Positions 8,758 through 17,309 of a stretch of 64,000 bases of DNA are shown here, one piece after another. The DNA comes from JACCYI01 sp963828075. GTDB taxonomy: Bacteria; Actinomycetota; Thermoleophilia; Solirubrobacterales; Solirubrobacteraceae. The notes below the pieces were generated by a model. The model did not search any database. It had not been told where the DNA came from and saw only the letters and a list, made by a program, of their open reading frames with translations. The stretch's first letter is position 1. Each line of letters starts with the position of its first letter. The translations under genes were made by a program, and so were the position numbers. Where the stretch lies: NCBI GenBank assembly GCA_963828075.1, contig CAWHDH010000007.1, positions 124,001-188,000 of the forward strand, given 5' to 3'.

Positions 8758-9122
8758 CAGCCGGCCGCCTTCTTCTTCTGACGGCGGCGGTAGACCCACG
8801 TGTCGGTCATGTAGCCGAGGGGGACGTAGATCAGCAGCGCGAGCAGGCACAACACGATCGCGGCCGGGACCGACACGCTCGGCCCGAACCCGACCTGGGT
8901 GAACACGAACAGCAGCACCGAGGCGAACGCCGCGCGGTAGAAGGCGCTCTTCCAGTTCGGAGGCTTGTCCAGCCGCGCCGCCCGGCGCGCGTTCGCATCC
9001 TGCTTGACGCCCGCCTTGCGCTCCTGCTCGGTCGGCTTGCGGCCCGTGCGGCCCCGCGCCTCGATCGTGCCGGCGGCGGTGCCACGGTGCTTGGAGCGGC
9101 GCTTCTTACGGGTCTGAGCCAT
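8757..9122 (-). CDS. small basic two-helix membrane protein
   Basis: A 121-residue protein of unknown function. The N-terminal ~60 residues are strongly basic (MAQTRKKRRSKHRGT) and read like a cytoplasmic, possibly RNA- or membrane-surface-binding segment. Two hydrophobic helices follow (about 67-84 and 88-106) and then a basic tail YRRRQKKKAAG. The topology suggests both termini inside. The stop overlaps the start of the MBL hydrolase (TGATG), and the gene begins 5 nt after the formiminotransferase stop, so it belongs to the hisS-aspS operon. I cannot assign a function. Confidence 0.72.
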   Translation of the reverse strand: MAQTRKKRRSKHRGTAAGTIEARGRTGRKPTEQERKAGVKQDANARRAARLDKPPNWKSAFYRAAFASVLLFVFTQVGFGPSVSVPAAIVLCLLALLIYVPLGYMTDTWVYRRRQKKKAAG

Positions 9123-9127
9123 CGCGG

Positions 9128-9967
9128 TCAGGAGTCTAGAGCCGCCTCGATCGTGCGGAGGCCCCGGACCGGCACGCCGGCCGGGAAGCCGGCGAACGCG
9201 GCCGCCGGCGCCGGCGCCACCAGCTCCGCCCCGGCGACCGGCGCATGGGCCCGGACCGCGGCGACGACGTCCGCCGGCGTCGCCGCGCGGTGGTCCTCGA
9301 CGTTGGTCGAGACCTGGACGATCCCCTGGCGGACGAGGTGCAGGCCGATCGCGCGCACACCCGGCAGGCCCTCGGCCCCGCCCTCGCGGATGAGCGCGGC
9401 GATCCGCCGGGCGTCCTCGAGCGTCGCGGGCGGCGCGAGCTCGACGTTGAACGCGATCAGCGGCGGCCGGGCGGCGACGAGGACCGCGCCGGCGGTGGGG
9501 TGCAGCGCTCGCGGGCCGGCGTCGGGCGCGATCTGAGCCAGCGCCGCCCCGCCGCCGCGGCGCAGCTCGGCCCGCGTGCGCCCGCCTGACAAGACTCCGT
9601 ACAGGTAGACCGGGAGCCCGAGCTCGCCCAGCCGGTCGGCGAGGACGAGCGCCTCGGCGCAGGCCGCCCCGCGCGTGGCGTCGTCGAGGTGGACGATCGG
9701 GGCGACGTCGATCGCCCCCACCCGCGGGTGCTCGCCCGCGTGCCGGGTGAGGTCGATGCGCGCGATCGCCTCGCGCGCGCCCGCCACCACCGCGCCGGCG
9801 ATCTCGCCGGGGGCGCCGGCGAGCGTGAACACGCTGCGATGGTGGTCGGGGTCGACGTGGAGGTCGAGCACGCGCGCCCCGCCGGCCGCGAAGGCGGCGC
9901 CGATGGCGTCGAGGACGGCGCGGTCGCGCCCCTCGGAGACGTTCGGGACGGCCAGGAGCGTCGTCAT
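9128..9967 (-). CDS. formiminotransferase-domain protein (FtcD N-terminal type)
   Basis: A 279-residue stand-alone protein resembling the transferase part of glutamate formiminotransferase, which moves a formimino group from formiminoglutamate to tetrahydrofolate during histidine breakdown. It starts LLAVPNVSEGRDRAVLDAI, the family's signature N-terminus. It keeps DLHVDPDHHRSVFTLAG with the paired histidines, HAGEHPRVGAIDVAPI and the second-half segment VRAIGLHLVRQGIVQVSTNVED. The cyclodeaminase half of FtcD is absent. ATG 9967 is preferred to GTG 9985, which would add six unlikely residues. It leads the operon reaching hisS. Its role could be folate metabolism or a diverged function. Confidence 0.85.
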   Translation of the reverse strand: MTTLLAVPNVSEGRDRAVLDAIGAAFAAGGARVLDLHVDPDHHRSVFTLAGAPGEIAGAVVAGAREAIARIDLTRHAGEHPRVGAIDVAPIVHLDDATRGAACAEALVLADRLGELGLPVYLYGVLSGGRTRAELRRGGGAALAQIAPDAGPRALHPTAGAVLVAARPPLIAFNVELAPPATLEDARRIAALIREGGAEGLPGVRAIGLHLVRQGIVQVSTNVEDHRAATPADVVAAVRAHAPVAGAELVAPAPAAAFAGFPAGVPVRGLRTIEAALDS

Positions 9968-9987
9968 GCTCGGACAAGTGTCCACGA

Positions 9988-11817
9988 GTGACGGTGCAGA
10001 CGGCGGTCGGCCGTTGCGTCTGCATCGTCTCGTCGACCCGGATCCCCCGCGCGGTGCTGGGCACGCTCCTCGCGGTCGGCGCCCTGTTGGCCGTCTCCCC
10101 CGCCGCGCACGCGTTCGACGTGCCGAGTTGCAACTTCGACGAGACCTGGGCGCGGCCCGGGCTCGAGCGGGACTTCGAGATCTACTGCTCGTTCACCGAC
10201 GATGTGCGTCTGGCGCAGGCACCGGCCCACGGCCGCCTGCACCGGCTCGAGTTCGACGGACGGATGGTGACCTGGCGCTACGCGGCCGACGCCGACGCGC
10301 CCGCGGACGACGCGTTCACGCTCGAGCTGACCGGCCCCGCAGGGACGGTCGAGCATGGCGTCGGGATCCACGTCCTGCCGGCGAGCGTCAACACGCCGCC
10401 GGTCTGCGACCCGGTTCGCCAGGCGCAGCGGACCGACGGCACGGGCCCCGTCGTCGTGGAGTTCCACGTGTATTGCCGCGACGCCGAGGCCGACGAGGTG
10501 ACCATCGACGGCGGCGGCCCGGGCACCCACCTCTCGACGCCGATCGAGCTGGGCGGGGGCGTGATGGGCGGCGAGGTGCCGGTCATGCGCTACCGGACGG
10601 CGATCGCGGCCGGCGCCGAGCAGGCGACGTACTGGGGCACCGACGTGCTCGGCGCCCGGTCCGCCGAGGCGCCGATCGACCTGGTGATCGGGCCGACCGT
10701 CGACCGGCGGCCCAGGTGTGCGCCCAACCCGACCTACGGCGGCTCCGACGTCCTTCCGATCTTCTCGCGTCCCGATCTGGTGCGCCGCTTCGCGCTGTTC
10801 TGCGATGACGCCGACGGCGACCCGTTCGTACCGCGCGTGGTGGACCCGCCCTCGCGCGGGGCCTTTGCGAGCTTCGAGGTGGGCCCGCCGCAGACCGGCC
10901 CATGGGGCCTCATGCAGCCCATCGACGTGACCTACGTCCCGGCGAGCTCGTTCGAAGGGGACGACCCGTTCTCCGTCCGCGCCGACGGGCCCCACGGCGA
11001 GGGACCCGCCGCCGCGATGGCGATCCGGACGCGGACGCTGCCCGAGAACGGCGGCGCGGGTTGCGGCTGGGGCTCGGCCACGACCTCTCCGGGCGTTCCC
11101 GTGGTCCTCGAGATCATGTGCTCCGACGCGGACGGCGACCCGATCAAGGCGGCCGTGACCGAGGGGCCGCTGCACGGCATCACCGAGCCGCCGGTCGTGA
11201 CGCCGGCGCCCTACGGCCACGATCTGGTGCGCGTGCCGTACGCGCCGGCCCCGGGCTTCACCGGCGTCGACGTCGTCGAGGTCACGGTCGGCGACGGGCA
11301 CGGCCTCGATCTCGCGCTGCCGATGGAGGTCCGCGTCGACGCCCTGCGCGCGCCGGGATCCGGCAGGTTCCTGACCTGGACGATCGCGGGCCTGACCGTG
11401 CCGAACGAGCTCGGCATCCTCGACTCGCCCGCCGCGACCCAGCGCTCCGCCGTGGCCCCGCGCGACCAGGCGCGCCGGCTCCTGGGCAGCGCCAAGGTCC
11501 GGCTGCTGCGGCGGATCGGCGACGCGCGGCTCTACGCCCTCGAGCGCTCGTGGCGCAAGCCCTCCGTCGTCGCCCTGACCTGCGCCCTGCGCTGCGAGGC
11601 GTTCGTCGAGCGCCGGGTTGCGCGCGGCGGCCGGCGGCTGGCGCTGCGGCATGTCGTGGCCAAGCCCGGCCGGGCCGCGCGCCTGGACCTGCGCCTCACC
11701 CGTGCCGAGCACCGCGCGGCCCGCCGCGCGCGACGGACTCGACTCTCGGCGAACGTCACCGTGAAGGACGCGACGGGCGCCGTGGATTCGGCGCGGCTGT
11801 CCTTCGCGATCCGCTAG
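9988..11817 (+). CDS. secreted protein with tandem Cys-paired Ig/cadherin-like repeats
   Basis: A 609-residue exported protein. It has a Sec signal peptide (basic start, hydrophobic core VLGTLLAVGALLAVS, likely cut after AHA near residue 42). About four to five repeats of ~90 residues follow, each opening with a cysteine after a proline and carrying a second cysteine in a recurrent pattern (IYCSFTDD, VYCRDAEADE, LFCDDADGDP, IMCSDADGDP). Each probably forms one disulfide plus an acidic, possibly Ca-binding, loop, as in bacterial cadherin/Ig-like 'GDP' repeats. The basic C-terminal domain (RRARRTRLSANVTVKD) resembles tails found on cell-envelope proteins of this group. The function is unknown, presumably adhesion or wall association. 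Its stop shares the CTAG at 11814-11817 with the convergent ABC-F gene. Confidence 0.72.
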   Translation: MTVQTAVGRCVCIVSSTRIPRAVLGTLLAVGALLAVSPAAHAFDVPSCNFDETWARPGLERDFEIYCSFTDDVRLAQAPAHGRLHRLEFDGRMVTWRYAADADAPADDAFTLELTGPAGTVEHGVGIHVLPASVNTPPVCDPVRQAQRTDGTGPVVVEFHVYCRDAEADEVTIDGGGPGTHLSTPIELGGGVMGGEVPVMRYRTAIAAGAEQATYWGTDVLGARSAEAPIDLVIGPTVDRRPRCAPNPTYGGSDVLPIFSRPDLVRRFALFCDDADGDPFVPRVVDPPSRGAFASFEVGPPQTGPWGLMQPIDVTYVPASSFEGDDPFSVRADGPHGEGPAAAMAIRTRTLPENGGAGCGWGSATTSPGVPVVLEIMCSDADGDPIKAAVTEGPLHGITEPPVVTPAPYGHDLVRVPYAPAPGFTGVDVVEVTVGDGHGLDLALPMEVRVDALRAPGSGRFLTWTIAGLTVPNELGILDSPAATQRSAVAPRDQARRLLGSAKVRLLRRIGDARLYALERSWRKPSVVALTCALRCEAFVERRVARGGRRLALRHVVAKPGRAARLDLRLTRAEHRAARRARRTRLSANVTVKDATGAVDSARLSFAIR

Positions 11818-13448
11818 GTCAGGACCTTCGCCAGCCGGACGTCGCTCGCGGCGCCGGGCGCCGTCAGCGCCGCCAGCGCGGAGTCGAAGTCGGGGAGCGA
11901 GAGGACCGTGCCGTCGCGCAGGATCATCAGGTGGCGGTCCAGGCGGCGCAGGAACGCGCGGTCGTGCGAGACCGCGACGACCGTCCCCTCGAACCCGTCG
12001 AGCGCCGACTCGAGCGCCTCGGTGGAATCGATGTCGAGGTTGTCGGTCGGCTCGTCGAGCAGCAGCAGGTTGTGCCCCTCGAGCTCGAGGCACAGGATCT
12101 CCAGCCGCGCCTTCTGCCCGCCGCTGAGCGTCTCGTACGTGCGCCGGGCGGCGTCGGCGAGCCCGTAGCGCCCGAGCGCCCCCATCCCCCGCTCGACCGC
12201 CCCGACGCGCTCCACCACGATGTCGAGCACGCCGCGGCCGGTGAACCCGACCGGCGCGTTGAGCTGGGTGAAGAAGCCCGGCGAGACCCGCGGCCCCACG
12301 TTCAGGCGCCCGGTGTGCGGGACCGGCTCGCCGGCGAGCAGGCGCATGAGGTGCGTCTTGCCCCCGCCGTTCGGACCGATGATCCCGACGCGCTCGCCGA
12401 AATGGACCTCGTCGGAGAACGGCCGGACGAGCCCGTCGATGCCCAGGTCGGCGAGCTCGAGGACGCGCCGCGCCGAGTCGCCGCCACGCATCCGGACCTT
12501 GATGTGCTGGTCGGTGACCGGGGCCGGCGGCGGGCCGGGGTCGGCGAAGCGCCGCCACCGGGTCTCCATCGCGTCGGCCTTCTTGGCCCACACGGGCGAG
12601 TACTTCGCTCGCTCCTTGAACAGCTTCATCAGCTGGTAGAGGCGCCGCTCCTCCTCCTTCCAGCGCTTGACCGCGTCGCCGAGCCGCTGCTGGCGCGCCT
12701 CGCGCGCGTCGGGATAGGTGGCGTAGGAGGCGCCGTGGATCCAGCAGCCGTTCCCCTCGAGGGTGAGGATCGACCCGACCGCGGCCACGAGCAGCTCGCG
12801 GTCGTGCGAGATCAGCAGGATCGTCTTCTTCGAGCCGGCGATGGCGCGCTCGAGCGCGCGCTTGGCCGGGACGTCGAGGAAGTTGTCGGGCTCGTCGAGC
12901 AGCAGCACGTCGGCGTCGGACGCGAACAGGACGTCGAGCACCAGCCGTTTGCGCTCGCCGCCCGAGAGCGTCACCGCGGGCCGGTCGGCCAGGTCGGCGA
13001 AGGAGCTCTGGACGATCCGCCGGCAGGCCGCGTCCCACTGGCCCTCGAGCTCATAGCCGCCAAGCTCGCCCCAGTCGCCGATCGCGTTCCCGAGCGCCAT
13101 GCCCGCCGCGTCGTCGCCCCCGGCCAGCGCGCGCTCGGCCGTCGCCATCCGCCCGCCGGCCGCGCGCAGCGCGCCCGGCGCCAGCGCCAGCAGCAGCTCG
13201 CGGACCGTACGCGTGTCGTCGGTGCCGACGTCCTGCGCCATGTACGCGAAGCGCCCGCCGACCGTCCCCTCCCCCTCGTCGGCGGGGAGCTCGCCGGCGA
13301 GGACGCGGAACAGCGTGCTCTTGCCGACGCCGTTGGTCCCGATCACACCGACCTTCTGGCCTGGCGAGATGCGGAATGAGACCTCGGAGAACAGCAGGTC
13401 GCCGCCCGGATGGGCGTACGCGAGGTTGGAGACGGCGACGTGCGACAT
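11814..13448 (-). CDS. ABC-F family ATPase
   Basis: A soluble twin-ATPase protein of the ABC-F family, which acts on the ribosome (translation factors such as EttA, or antibiotic target protection) rather than as a transporter. The first domain has GTNGVGKST, LSGGERKRL and VLLLDEPDNFLDVP. The second has GPNGGGKTH, LSGGQKARL and LLLLDEPTDNLDIDSTEALE, and each is followed by the H-loop region ISHDRELL or VSHDRAFL. There are no membrane segments. The charged linker around KRWKEEERRLYQLMKLFKE is the family's P-site-directed interdomain helix pair. The 544-residue length is normal. ATG 13448 gives the classic MSHVAVSNLAYAHPGG start. Whether it is a housekeeping or a resistance type cannot be decided. 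Confidence 0.93.
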   Translation of the reverse strand: MSHVAVSNLAYAHPGGDLLFSEVSFRISPGQKVGVIGTNGVGKSTLFRVLAGELPADEGEGTVGGRFAYMAQDVGTDDTRTVRELLLALAPGALRAAGGRMATAERALAGGDDAAGMALGNAIGDWGELGGYELEGQWDAACRRIVQSSFADLADRPAVTLSGGERKRLVLDVLFASDADVLLLDEPDNFLDVPAKRALERAIAGSKKTILLISHDRELLVAAVGSILTLEGNGCWIHGASYATYPDAREARQQRLGDAVKRWKEEERRLYQLMKLFKERAKYSPVWAKKADAMETRWRRFADPGPPPAPVTDQHIKVRMRGGDSARRVLELADLGIDGLVRPFSDEVHFGERVGIIGPNGGGKTHLMRLLAGEPVPHTGRLNVGPRVSPGFFTQLNAPVGFTGRGVLDIVVERVGAVERGMGALGRYGLADAARRTYETLSGGQKARLEILCLELEGHNLLLLDEPTDNLDIDSTEALESALDGFEGTVVAVSHDRAFLRRLDRHLMILRDGTVLSLPDFDSALAALTAPGAASDVRLAKVLT

Positions 13449-13614
13449 GGCTAGTGGACCTGCCCGCAATTTCGACGGGTCCTGGCGGCGTCTGGACGCG
13501 CCTGACGGCCGCCGCTGCCAGCCCACGTACGCCCAGTATGCAGCCAGGCAGCGGCGACCGCCAGCCACGCCCAGCCACTCGCCAGATACCTCGCCGAACT
13601 TACGGACAGGCCCA
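13449..13614. other. intergenic region without recognisable gene
   Basis: 166 nt between two minus-strand genes. I see no coding pattern or strong hairpin. It probably contains the promoter of the ABC-F gene. Confidence 0.4.
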
Positions 13615-14739
13615 CTAGGCGGAGACGATCTTCCACGGCGTGCCGCCGTCGCCGTCGAGGGCGAGCGTCCAGCGCTCGGTGAAGTCGGTCGCGGCGTCCT
13701 TGGAGCCGGAGAGGACCGCCGCGGTGTCGCGGTCCTCGAGGTAGCGGCGGCCGGAGAGCTGCGCCTCGACCGTCATCGTCGCGGGCTGGGTGGCGGCGTC
13801 GAGCGCGGCGATCCGCAGGCCGGTCAGTCGCGGGCCGCGGACCACGAGCCGCGTCTGGGGCCCGTTCGGGTGCAGGAGCCGCGCTGCGGCGTCCGGCGTC
13901 GCCACCGCGGCCAGCGCGCCGTCGTCGCCGTCGACCGCCTCGGCCCACGCGTCGACCGCCCGGCGCGCGGCGGCCTCGAGCACGTCGGGGGCAAAGCGGC
14001 CGTCGACCACGGAGAGGTCCATCGCCGCGATCCGCGCATCGCCCTCGAAGTCGAGGTCGGCGACCTCGCGGACCTGGTCGTCGGGGATGGCGTCGGCGAC
14101 CGCGAGCTCGGTGGCCGAGTCGTCGCGTAGCCGGGCGGTGTCCTCCCACGGAGTGGCGATGATCGCCGACTCGAGGTGGTGCCCGCCCTCGGCGTCCTGC
14201 TCGATCGAGGCGAGGATCCAGCCGCCGTCGCGCTTGGCCAGCGTCCAGTACTCCTCGAGCGACGTGATCTCGTCGTCCTCGTCGTTCTTCTTGATGACGT
14301 TGCCGTCGCGGTCGCGCACGAAGTCGCGCAGCTGGGCGGTGATGCGGACGACGGCGCGGTCCTCGGCGTCCGTGGTCCGGTTGACCAAGCCGACGTACTC
14401 GACCTCGGGCGGCTGGAGCAGCTCGCAGACGTTGTGCCAGCCCTTGGCATCGAAGTCGTCGAGGCGGCGGTCCCATTCCACCAGGAGGTCGGGCCCGAGG
14501 TGGCGGGCCAGCGCCTCGCGATCGCGGGCCGTCCACGCCTTCATGATCGCCTCGCACAGCCGTGTCGCCTCTGCGGTGACGGTCTCCGGGGCGAACACCG
14601 CGTCGTCGTCGGCCGCGCGCGCCGCGGCCAGCTGGACCGCCGCGACCCGCGCCCGGCGCCGGCGGCGGCGTTGCCGCTCCACGACGGCGCCGAACGCGAA
14701 GAAGAGCAGCACGAGGACGACGATCACGACGATGACCAT
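13615..14739 (-). CDS. Tim44-like domain membrane protein
   Basis: A 374-residue protein with one N-terminal helix (VIVVIVVLVLLFFAFGAVV), a basic stop-transfer run (ERQRRRRRRAR) and a Tim44-like domain of NTF2 fold (about 45-190: TRLCEAIMKAWTARDREALARHL, AVVRITAQLRDFV, EEYWTLAKRDGGWILASIEQ). A second, related half follows (about 225-370, ending FTERWTLALDGDGGTPWKIV). Bacterial Tim44-like proteins of this type sit in the membrane with the domain on one face; their role is not settled. ATG 14739 opens this frame, but the real start is probably at 14873 in another frame (see the adjoining entry). The gene lies in a cluster with M29 peptidase, flotillin and NfeD-like genes. Confidence 0.8.
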   Translation of the reverse strand: MVIVVIVVLVLLFFAFGAVVERQRRRRRRARVAAVQLAAARAADDDAVFAPETVTAEATRLCEAIMKAWTARDREALARHLGPDLLVEWDRRLDDFDAKGWHNVCELLQPPEVEYVGLVNRTTDAEDRAVVRITAQLRDFVRDRDGNVIKKNDEDDEITSLEEYWTLAKRDGGWILASIEQDAEGGHHLESAIIATPWEDTARLRDDSATELAVADAIPDDQVREVADLDFEGDARIAAMDLSVVDGRFAPDVLEAAARRAVDAWAEAVDGDDGALAAVATPDAAARLLHPNGPQTRLVVRGPRLTGLRIAALDAATQPATMTVEAQLSGRRYLEDRDTAAVLSGSKDAATDFTERWTLALDGDGGTPWKIVSA

Positions 14740-14873
14740 CGGGTCGCCGTCCCCGCTACCGCTGCCGCTGCGCCGCCGGCGTACCCGGTACCGCCGCCAC
14801 CGCCACCGCCACCGCCACCGTAGCCCGAGGTGCCACCGCCGGGCGCCGCGAAGATGGCGGCGAGCGGGCCCAT
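14740..14873 (-). pseudogene. out-of-frame glycine-rich N-terminus of the Tim44-like protein
   Basis: ATG 14873 overlaps the stop of the M29 peptidase gene by one nucleotide (TGATG), an arrangement that usually marks a real coupled start. It opens MGPLAAIFAAPGGGTSGYGG followed by ten glycines, the kind of glycine-rich leader that precedes the membrane helix in actinomycete Tim44-like proteins. This frame runs off into a stop about 45 residues later, whereas the Tim44 frame upstream of its ATG reads GSGSGDGDP directly before MVIVVIVV. One single-base indel in the GGC/GGT repeat would join them. A sequencing error in the repeat or a true slippage-type frameshift are both possible. Confidence 0.6.
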
Positions 14874-15823
14874 CAGCCCTCGAAGACCAGCCGTCCGGCG
14901 TCGAGGACCCGGGTGCCGCCGACGTCGAGCGTCGCGTCCATGACCAGGGAGTCCAGGTGGATCGGCACCGAGACCGTCCCGCCGATGCCCGCGCTCGCGC
15001 CGAACGCGATGTGGACCGTGCCGAGCATCTTCTCGTCCTCGAGGATGTTCCCGGTCAGCGTCGCGCGCTCGTTGGTGCCGATCCCCAGCTCGGCGAGGTT
15101 GGTGCCGAGGTCGCCGGCGCCCTGGAGCGTCGCCAGCAGCCGCTCGCCCTCCGGCCCGCGCGCCGCCACCAGGCGGCCGCCTTCGACGATCAGCTCGGCG
15201 GGTTCGTTTTTCGTGAGCCCGATGCCGGCCAGCGACCGGACGAAGAACCGGCCCTCGCCGCCGCACGGGGAGATGAATCCCTCGCCGCACGGCAGGTTCC
15301 CGAAGGCGCGGTCACCGGTGAGGTCGCCGTCGTCCGCGATCCCCTCGCGGCCGGTCAGGTCGAGCCGGAAGTCCGAGCCCAGCGGGCAGGTCAGGTGCGC
15401 GTCGTCGGCGGCGGTGAGCAGCTCGGCGAGCGCGCGCGACCGGCGGCCCACAGCTTCGAAGTCGCACGCCATCAGCCGCGCCAGCATGTCGGCGGTGACG
15501 CCCGGCAGCGTCGCGCCGCGGGCGCCGCTCTCCGACGCCGCCTTGCGGGCGCGGGTGTGCGAGAGCGACCTGCTCGTCGGGGCGATGAAGACGTCGGCCG
15601 CGGCCAGCGCCCCCGCCACCGCGGCGGGCGGCTCATTGCCGTCGGCCTCACGGGCGTCCATCACGCACAGGACGGCGTCGGCGCCGGCGGCCGATGCTCG
15701 GTCGCGCAGCGCCTCGCCGATCTCGCGCGTACCGGCGTCGACGACCACGACGACGTCCTCGTCCGGACGCACGCCGAGGCAGCGATCGATCACGGTGTCC
15801 ACGGCAGGGGTGAGGTCGGCCAT
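14873..15823 (-). CDS. M29-family aminopeptidase (aminopeptidase T-like)
   Basis: A 316-residue metallopeptidase of clan M29, which removes N-terminal residues from peptides using two metal ions. The C-terminal region carries the family ligand pattern: GIGTNERATLTGNILEDEKMLGTVHIAFG (Glu and His ligands) and VSVPIHLDSLV (His and Asp ligands). The N-terminal half (VRPDEDVVVVVDAG) matches the Rossmann-like first lobe. Length is somewhat shorter than the ~400 residues of thermophilic aminopeptidase T. The gene sits 13 nt downstream of the flotillin gene, and its stop is used as the start of the Tim44-like leader. Substrate unknown. Confidence 0.85.
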   Translation of the reverse strand: MADLTPAVDTVIDRCLGVRPDEDVVVVVDAGTREIGEALRDRASAAGADAVLCVMDAREADGNEPPAAVAGALAAADVFIAPTSRSLSHTRARKAASESGARGATLPGVTADMLARLMACDFEAVGRRSRALAELLTAADDAHLTCPLGSDFRLDLTGREGIADDGDLTGDRAFGNLPCGEGFISPCGGEGRFFVRSLAGIGLTKNEPAELIVEGGRLVAARGPEGERLLATLQGAGDLGTNLAELGIGTNERATLTGNILEDEKMLGTVHIAFGASAGIGGTVSVPIHLDSLVMDATLDVGGTRVLDAGRLVFEG

Positions 15824-15836
15824 GGACCCAGGGATA

Positions 15837-17309
15837 TCAGGCCGCGCCGTCCTCCGGGGGCCGTTCGTCGCTCCGGCGGCCGTTGCGGTTCCGCACCCCG
15901 CCGATCGTGTCGCGCGCGAGGTCGAGCGCCGGGCCGGCCTGCCCGATGACCTGGTTCATCAGCTCGCCGACGCCCTGCGCGCCGTTGAGGATCGTCAGGT
16001 TGTCGACCTTGGAGAACGCCTCGGCGGCGGCCCGGACGATCTCCGGCATCTTCTCGGCGAGCTGCTGGGCGATGACCGCCTCGGACTCCTGCTCGAGCGC
16101 CGCGGCGCGCTTGGCGATCGAATCGGCCTCCGCGAAGCCGCGGGCGCGGACCGCGGCGCCCTCGGCCTCGCCCTTGGCCTGCGTGGCGGATGCCTCGGCC
16201 TCCCCCACCTCGCGCGTCTGCTTGGCGAGTGCGGCGGCGGCGAGCTCGACGCGCTTGGCGTCGGCCGCCGCGGCGAGCTCGACGCGCCGCGCGTCGGCCT
16301 CGGCGGACAGCTCGGTCTCGCGCTTGGCCGCCTCGGCGAGCGCGATCCGCGCCTCGCGCTGGCCCTCGGCCTCGACCCGCTGGCGGTAGGCCTCGGCGTC
16401 GGCGGGCTTCTTGACCGTCGACTCCAGGCGCTTCTCCTCGCGCTGGGCGACGAGGTCGGCGACGGCGGTCTCCTGCACGACGACCTGCTTGCGCGCCTCG
16501 GCGTCGGCGAGCGGCCCGGACTGCGCGGAGATCGCCGACGCCCGGTCGCGCTCGGCCTGGTACTCGGCGAGCTTGATCGCGGTGTCGCGCTCGGCGGCGG
16601 CCTTCAGCGCCTCGGCCTCCTGCTCGCGCTCGGTCGCCTCGCGGTCGGCGGCGGCCTGGGCGATCCGCGCCTGCATCTTGACCTCGGCCGCCCGCGGCTC
16701 GCCGAGCGCCTTGATGTAGCCGGTCGGGTCGACGATCTCCTGGATCTGCAGCGAGTCGACCAGCAGGCCGAGCTTCTGCATCTCGTCGGCGGAGGCGTCG
16801 CGGGTCTGCTGCGCGAGCTCGTTGCGGTTGGCGATCAGGTCCTCGACCGACAGCCCGCCGATGATCGAGCGCAGGTGGCCGTGGAAGACCTCGCGGACGA
16901 GGTCGTGCATCTGCGACGACGTCCCGCGCTCGGCGGCCTGGTCGTGCAGGAAGCGGGTCGCCGCGTTCGTGATCGAGTGCTCGTCGTCGCCGACCTTGAA
17001 GATGGCCACCCCGCGCACGCCGACCGGGATCTTCTGCGAGTCGACGCCCTCGACGTCGAGGATCGCCTTGTCGGCCTTCATCGAGAGGTACTGCGCCTTC
17101 TGCAGCACGGGGATCACCAGCGCCCCGCCGCCCGTGATGATCTTGTAGGTCCGCCCGCCAGAGCCAGCCTGCGCCTTCACGCCCGCGCCGGTGATGATCA
17201 GCGCCTGATCGGCCGCCGGGACGCGGTACAGCGTCTTGAAGAGGATCGCCAGCAGGACGACCCCGACGAGGACCGCGGCGGCGATGATGATCGGAGTGCT
17301 GAGGGTCAT
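15837..17309 (-). CDS. floT: flotillin family (SPFH domain) protein
   Basis: A 490-residue scaffold protein of membrane microdomains. An N-terminal membrane segment (IIIAAAVLVGVVLLAILF, about 6-24) is followed by the SPFH/band-7 domain (about 30-200, RVPAADQALIITGAGVK onward). Then comes a long, almost uninterrupted Ala/Glu/Arg-rich coiled coil (about 215-410) with the EA-type repeats typical of flotillins, and a short C-terminal oligomerisation region (TILNGAQGVGELMNQVIGQAGPAL). Its ATG 17309 overlaps the stop of the NfeD-like gene by 4 nt, the classic bacterial nfeD-flotillin arrangement, in which both act together on the membrane. Identification is firm; symbol by family. Confidence 0.93.
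   Translation of the reverse strand: MTLSTPIIIAAAVLVGVVLLAILFKTLYRVPAADQALIITGAGVKAQAGSGGRTYKIITGGGALVIPVLQKAQYLSMKADKAILDVEGVDSQKIPVGVRGVAIFKVGDDEHSITNAATRFLHDQAAERGTSSQMHDLVREVFHGHLRSIIGGLSVEDLIANRNELAQQTRDASADEMQKLGLLVDSLQIQEIVDPTGYIKALGEPRAAEVKMQARIAQAAADREATEREQEAEALKAAAERDTAIKLAEYQAERDRASAISAQSGPLADAEARKQVVVQETAVADLVAQREEKRLESTVKKPADAEAYRQRVEAEGQREARIALAEAAKRETELSAEADARRVELAAAADAKRVELAAAALAKQTREVGEAEASATQAKGEAEGAAVRARGFAEADSIAKRAAALEQESEAVIAQQLAEKMPEIVRAAAEAFSKVDNLTILNGAQGVGELMNQVIGQAGPALDLARDTIGGVRNRNGRRSDERPPEDGAA

Noticed and set aside
9964..13038. Very long minus-strand open frame (about 1000 codons)
   Set aside because: Arg/Ala/Gly/Pro-rich composition without domains; it overlaps a convincing secreted protein on the plus strand and the ABC-F gene in another frame. 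A GC-rich shadow frame.
14760..14830. GGT/GGC tandem repeat as a stand-alone microsatellite feature
   Set aside because: It codes for the glycine-rich leader in one frame, so it is treated as part of the Tim44-like gene problem rather than as an independent repeat.
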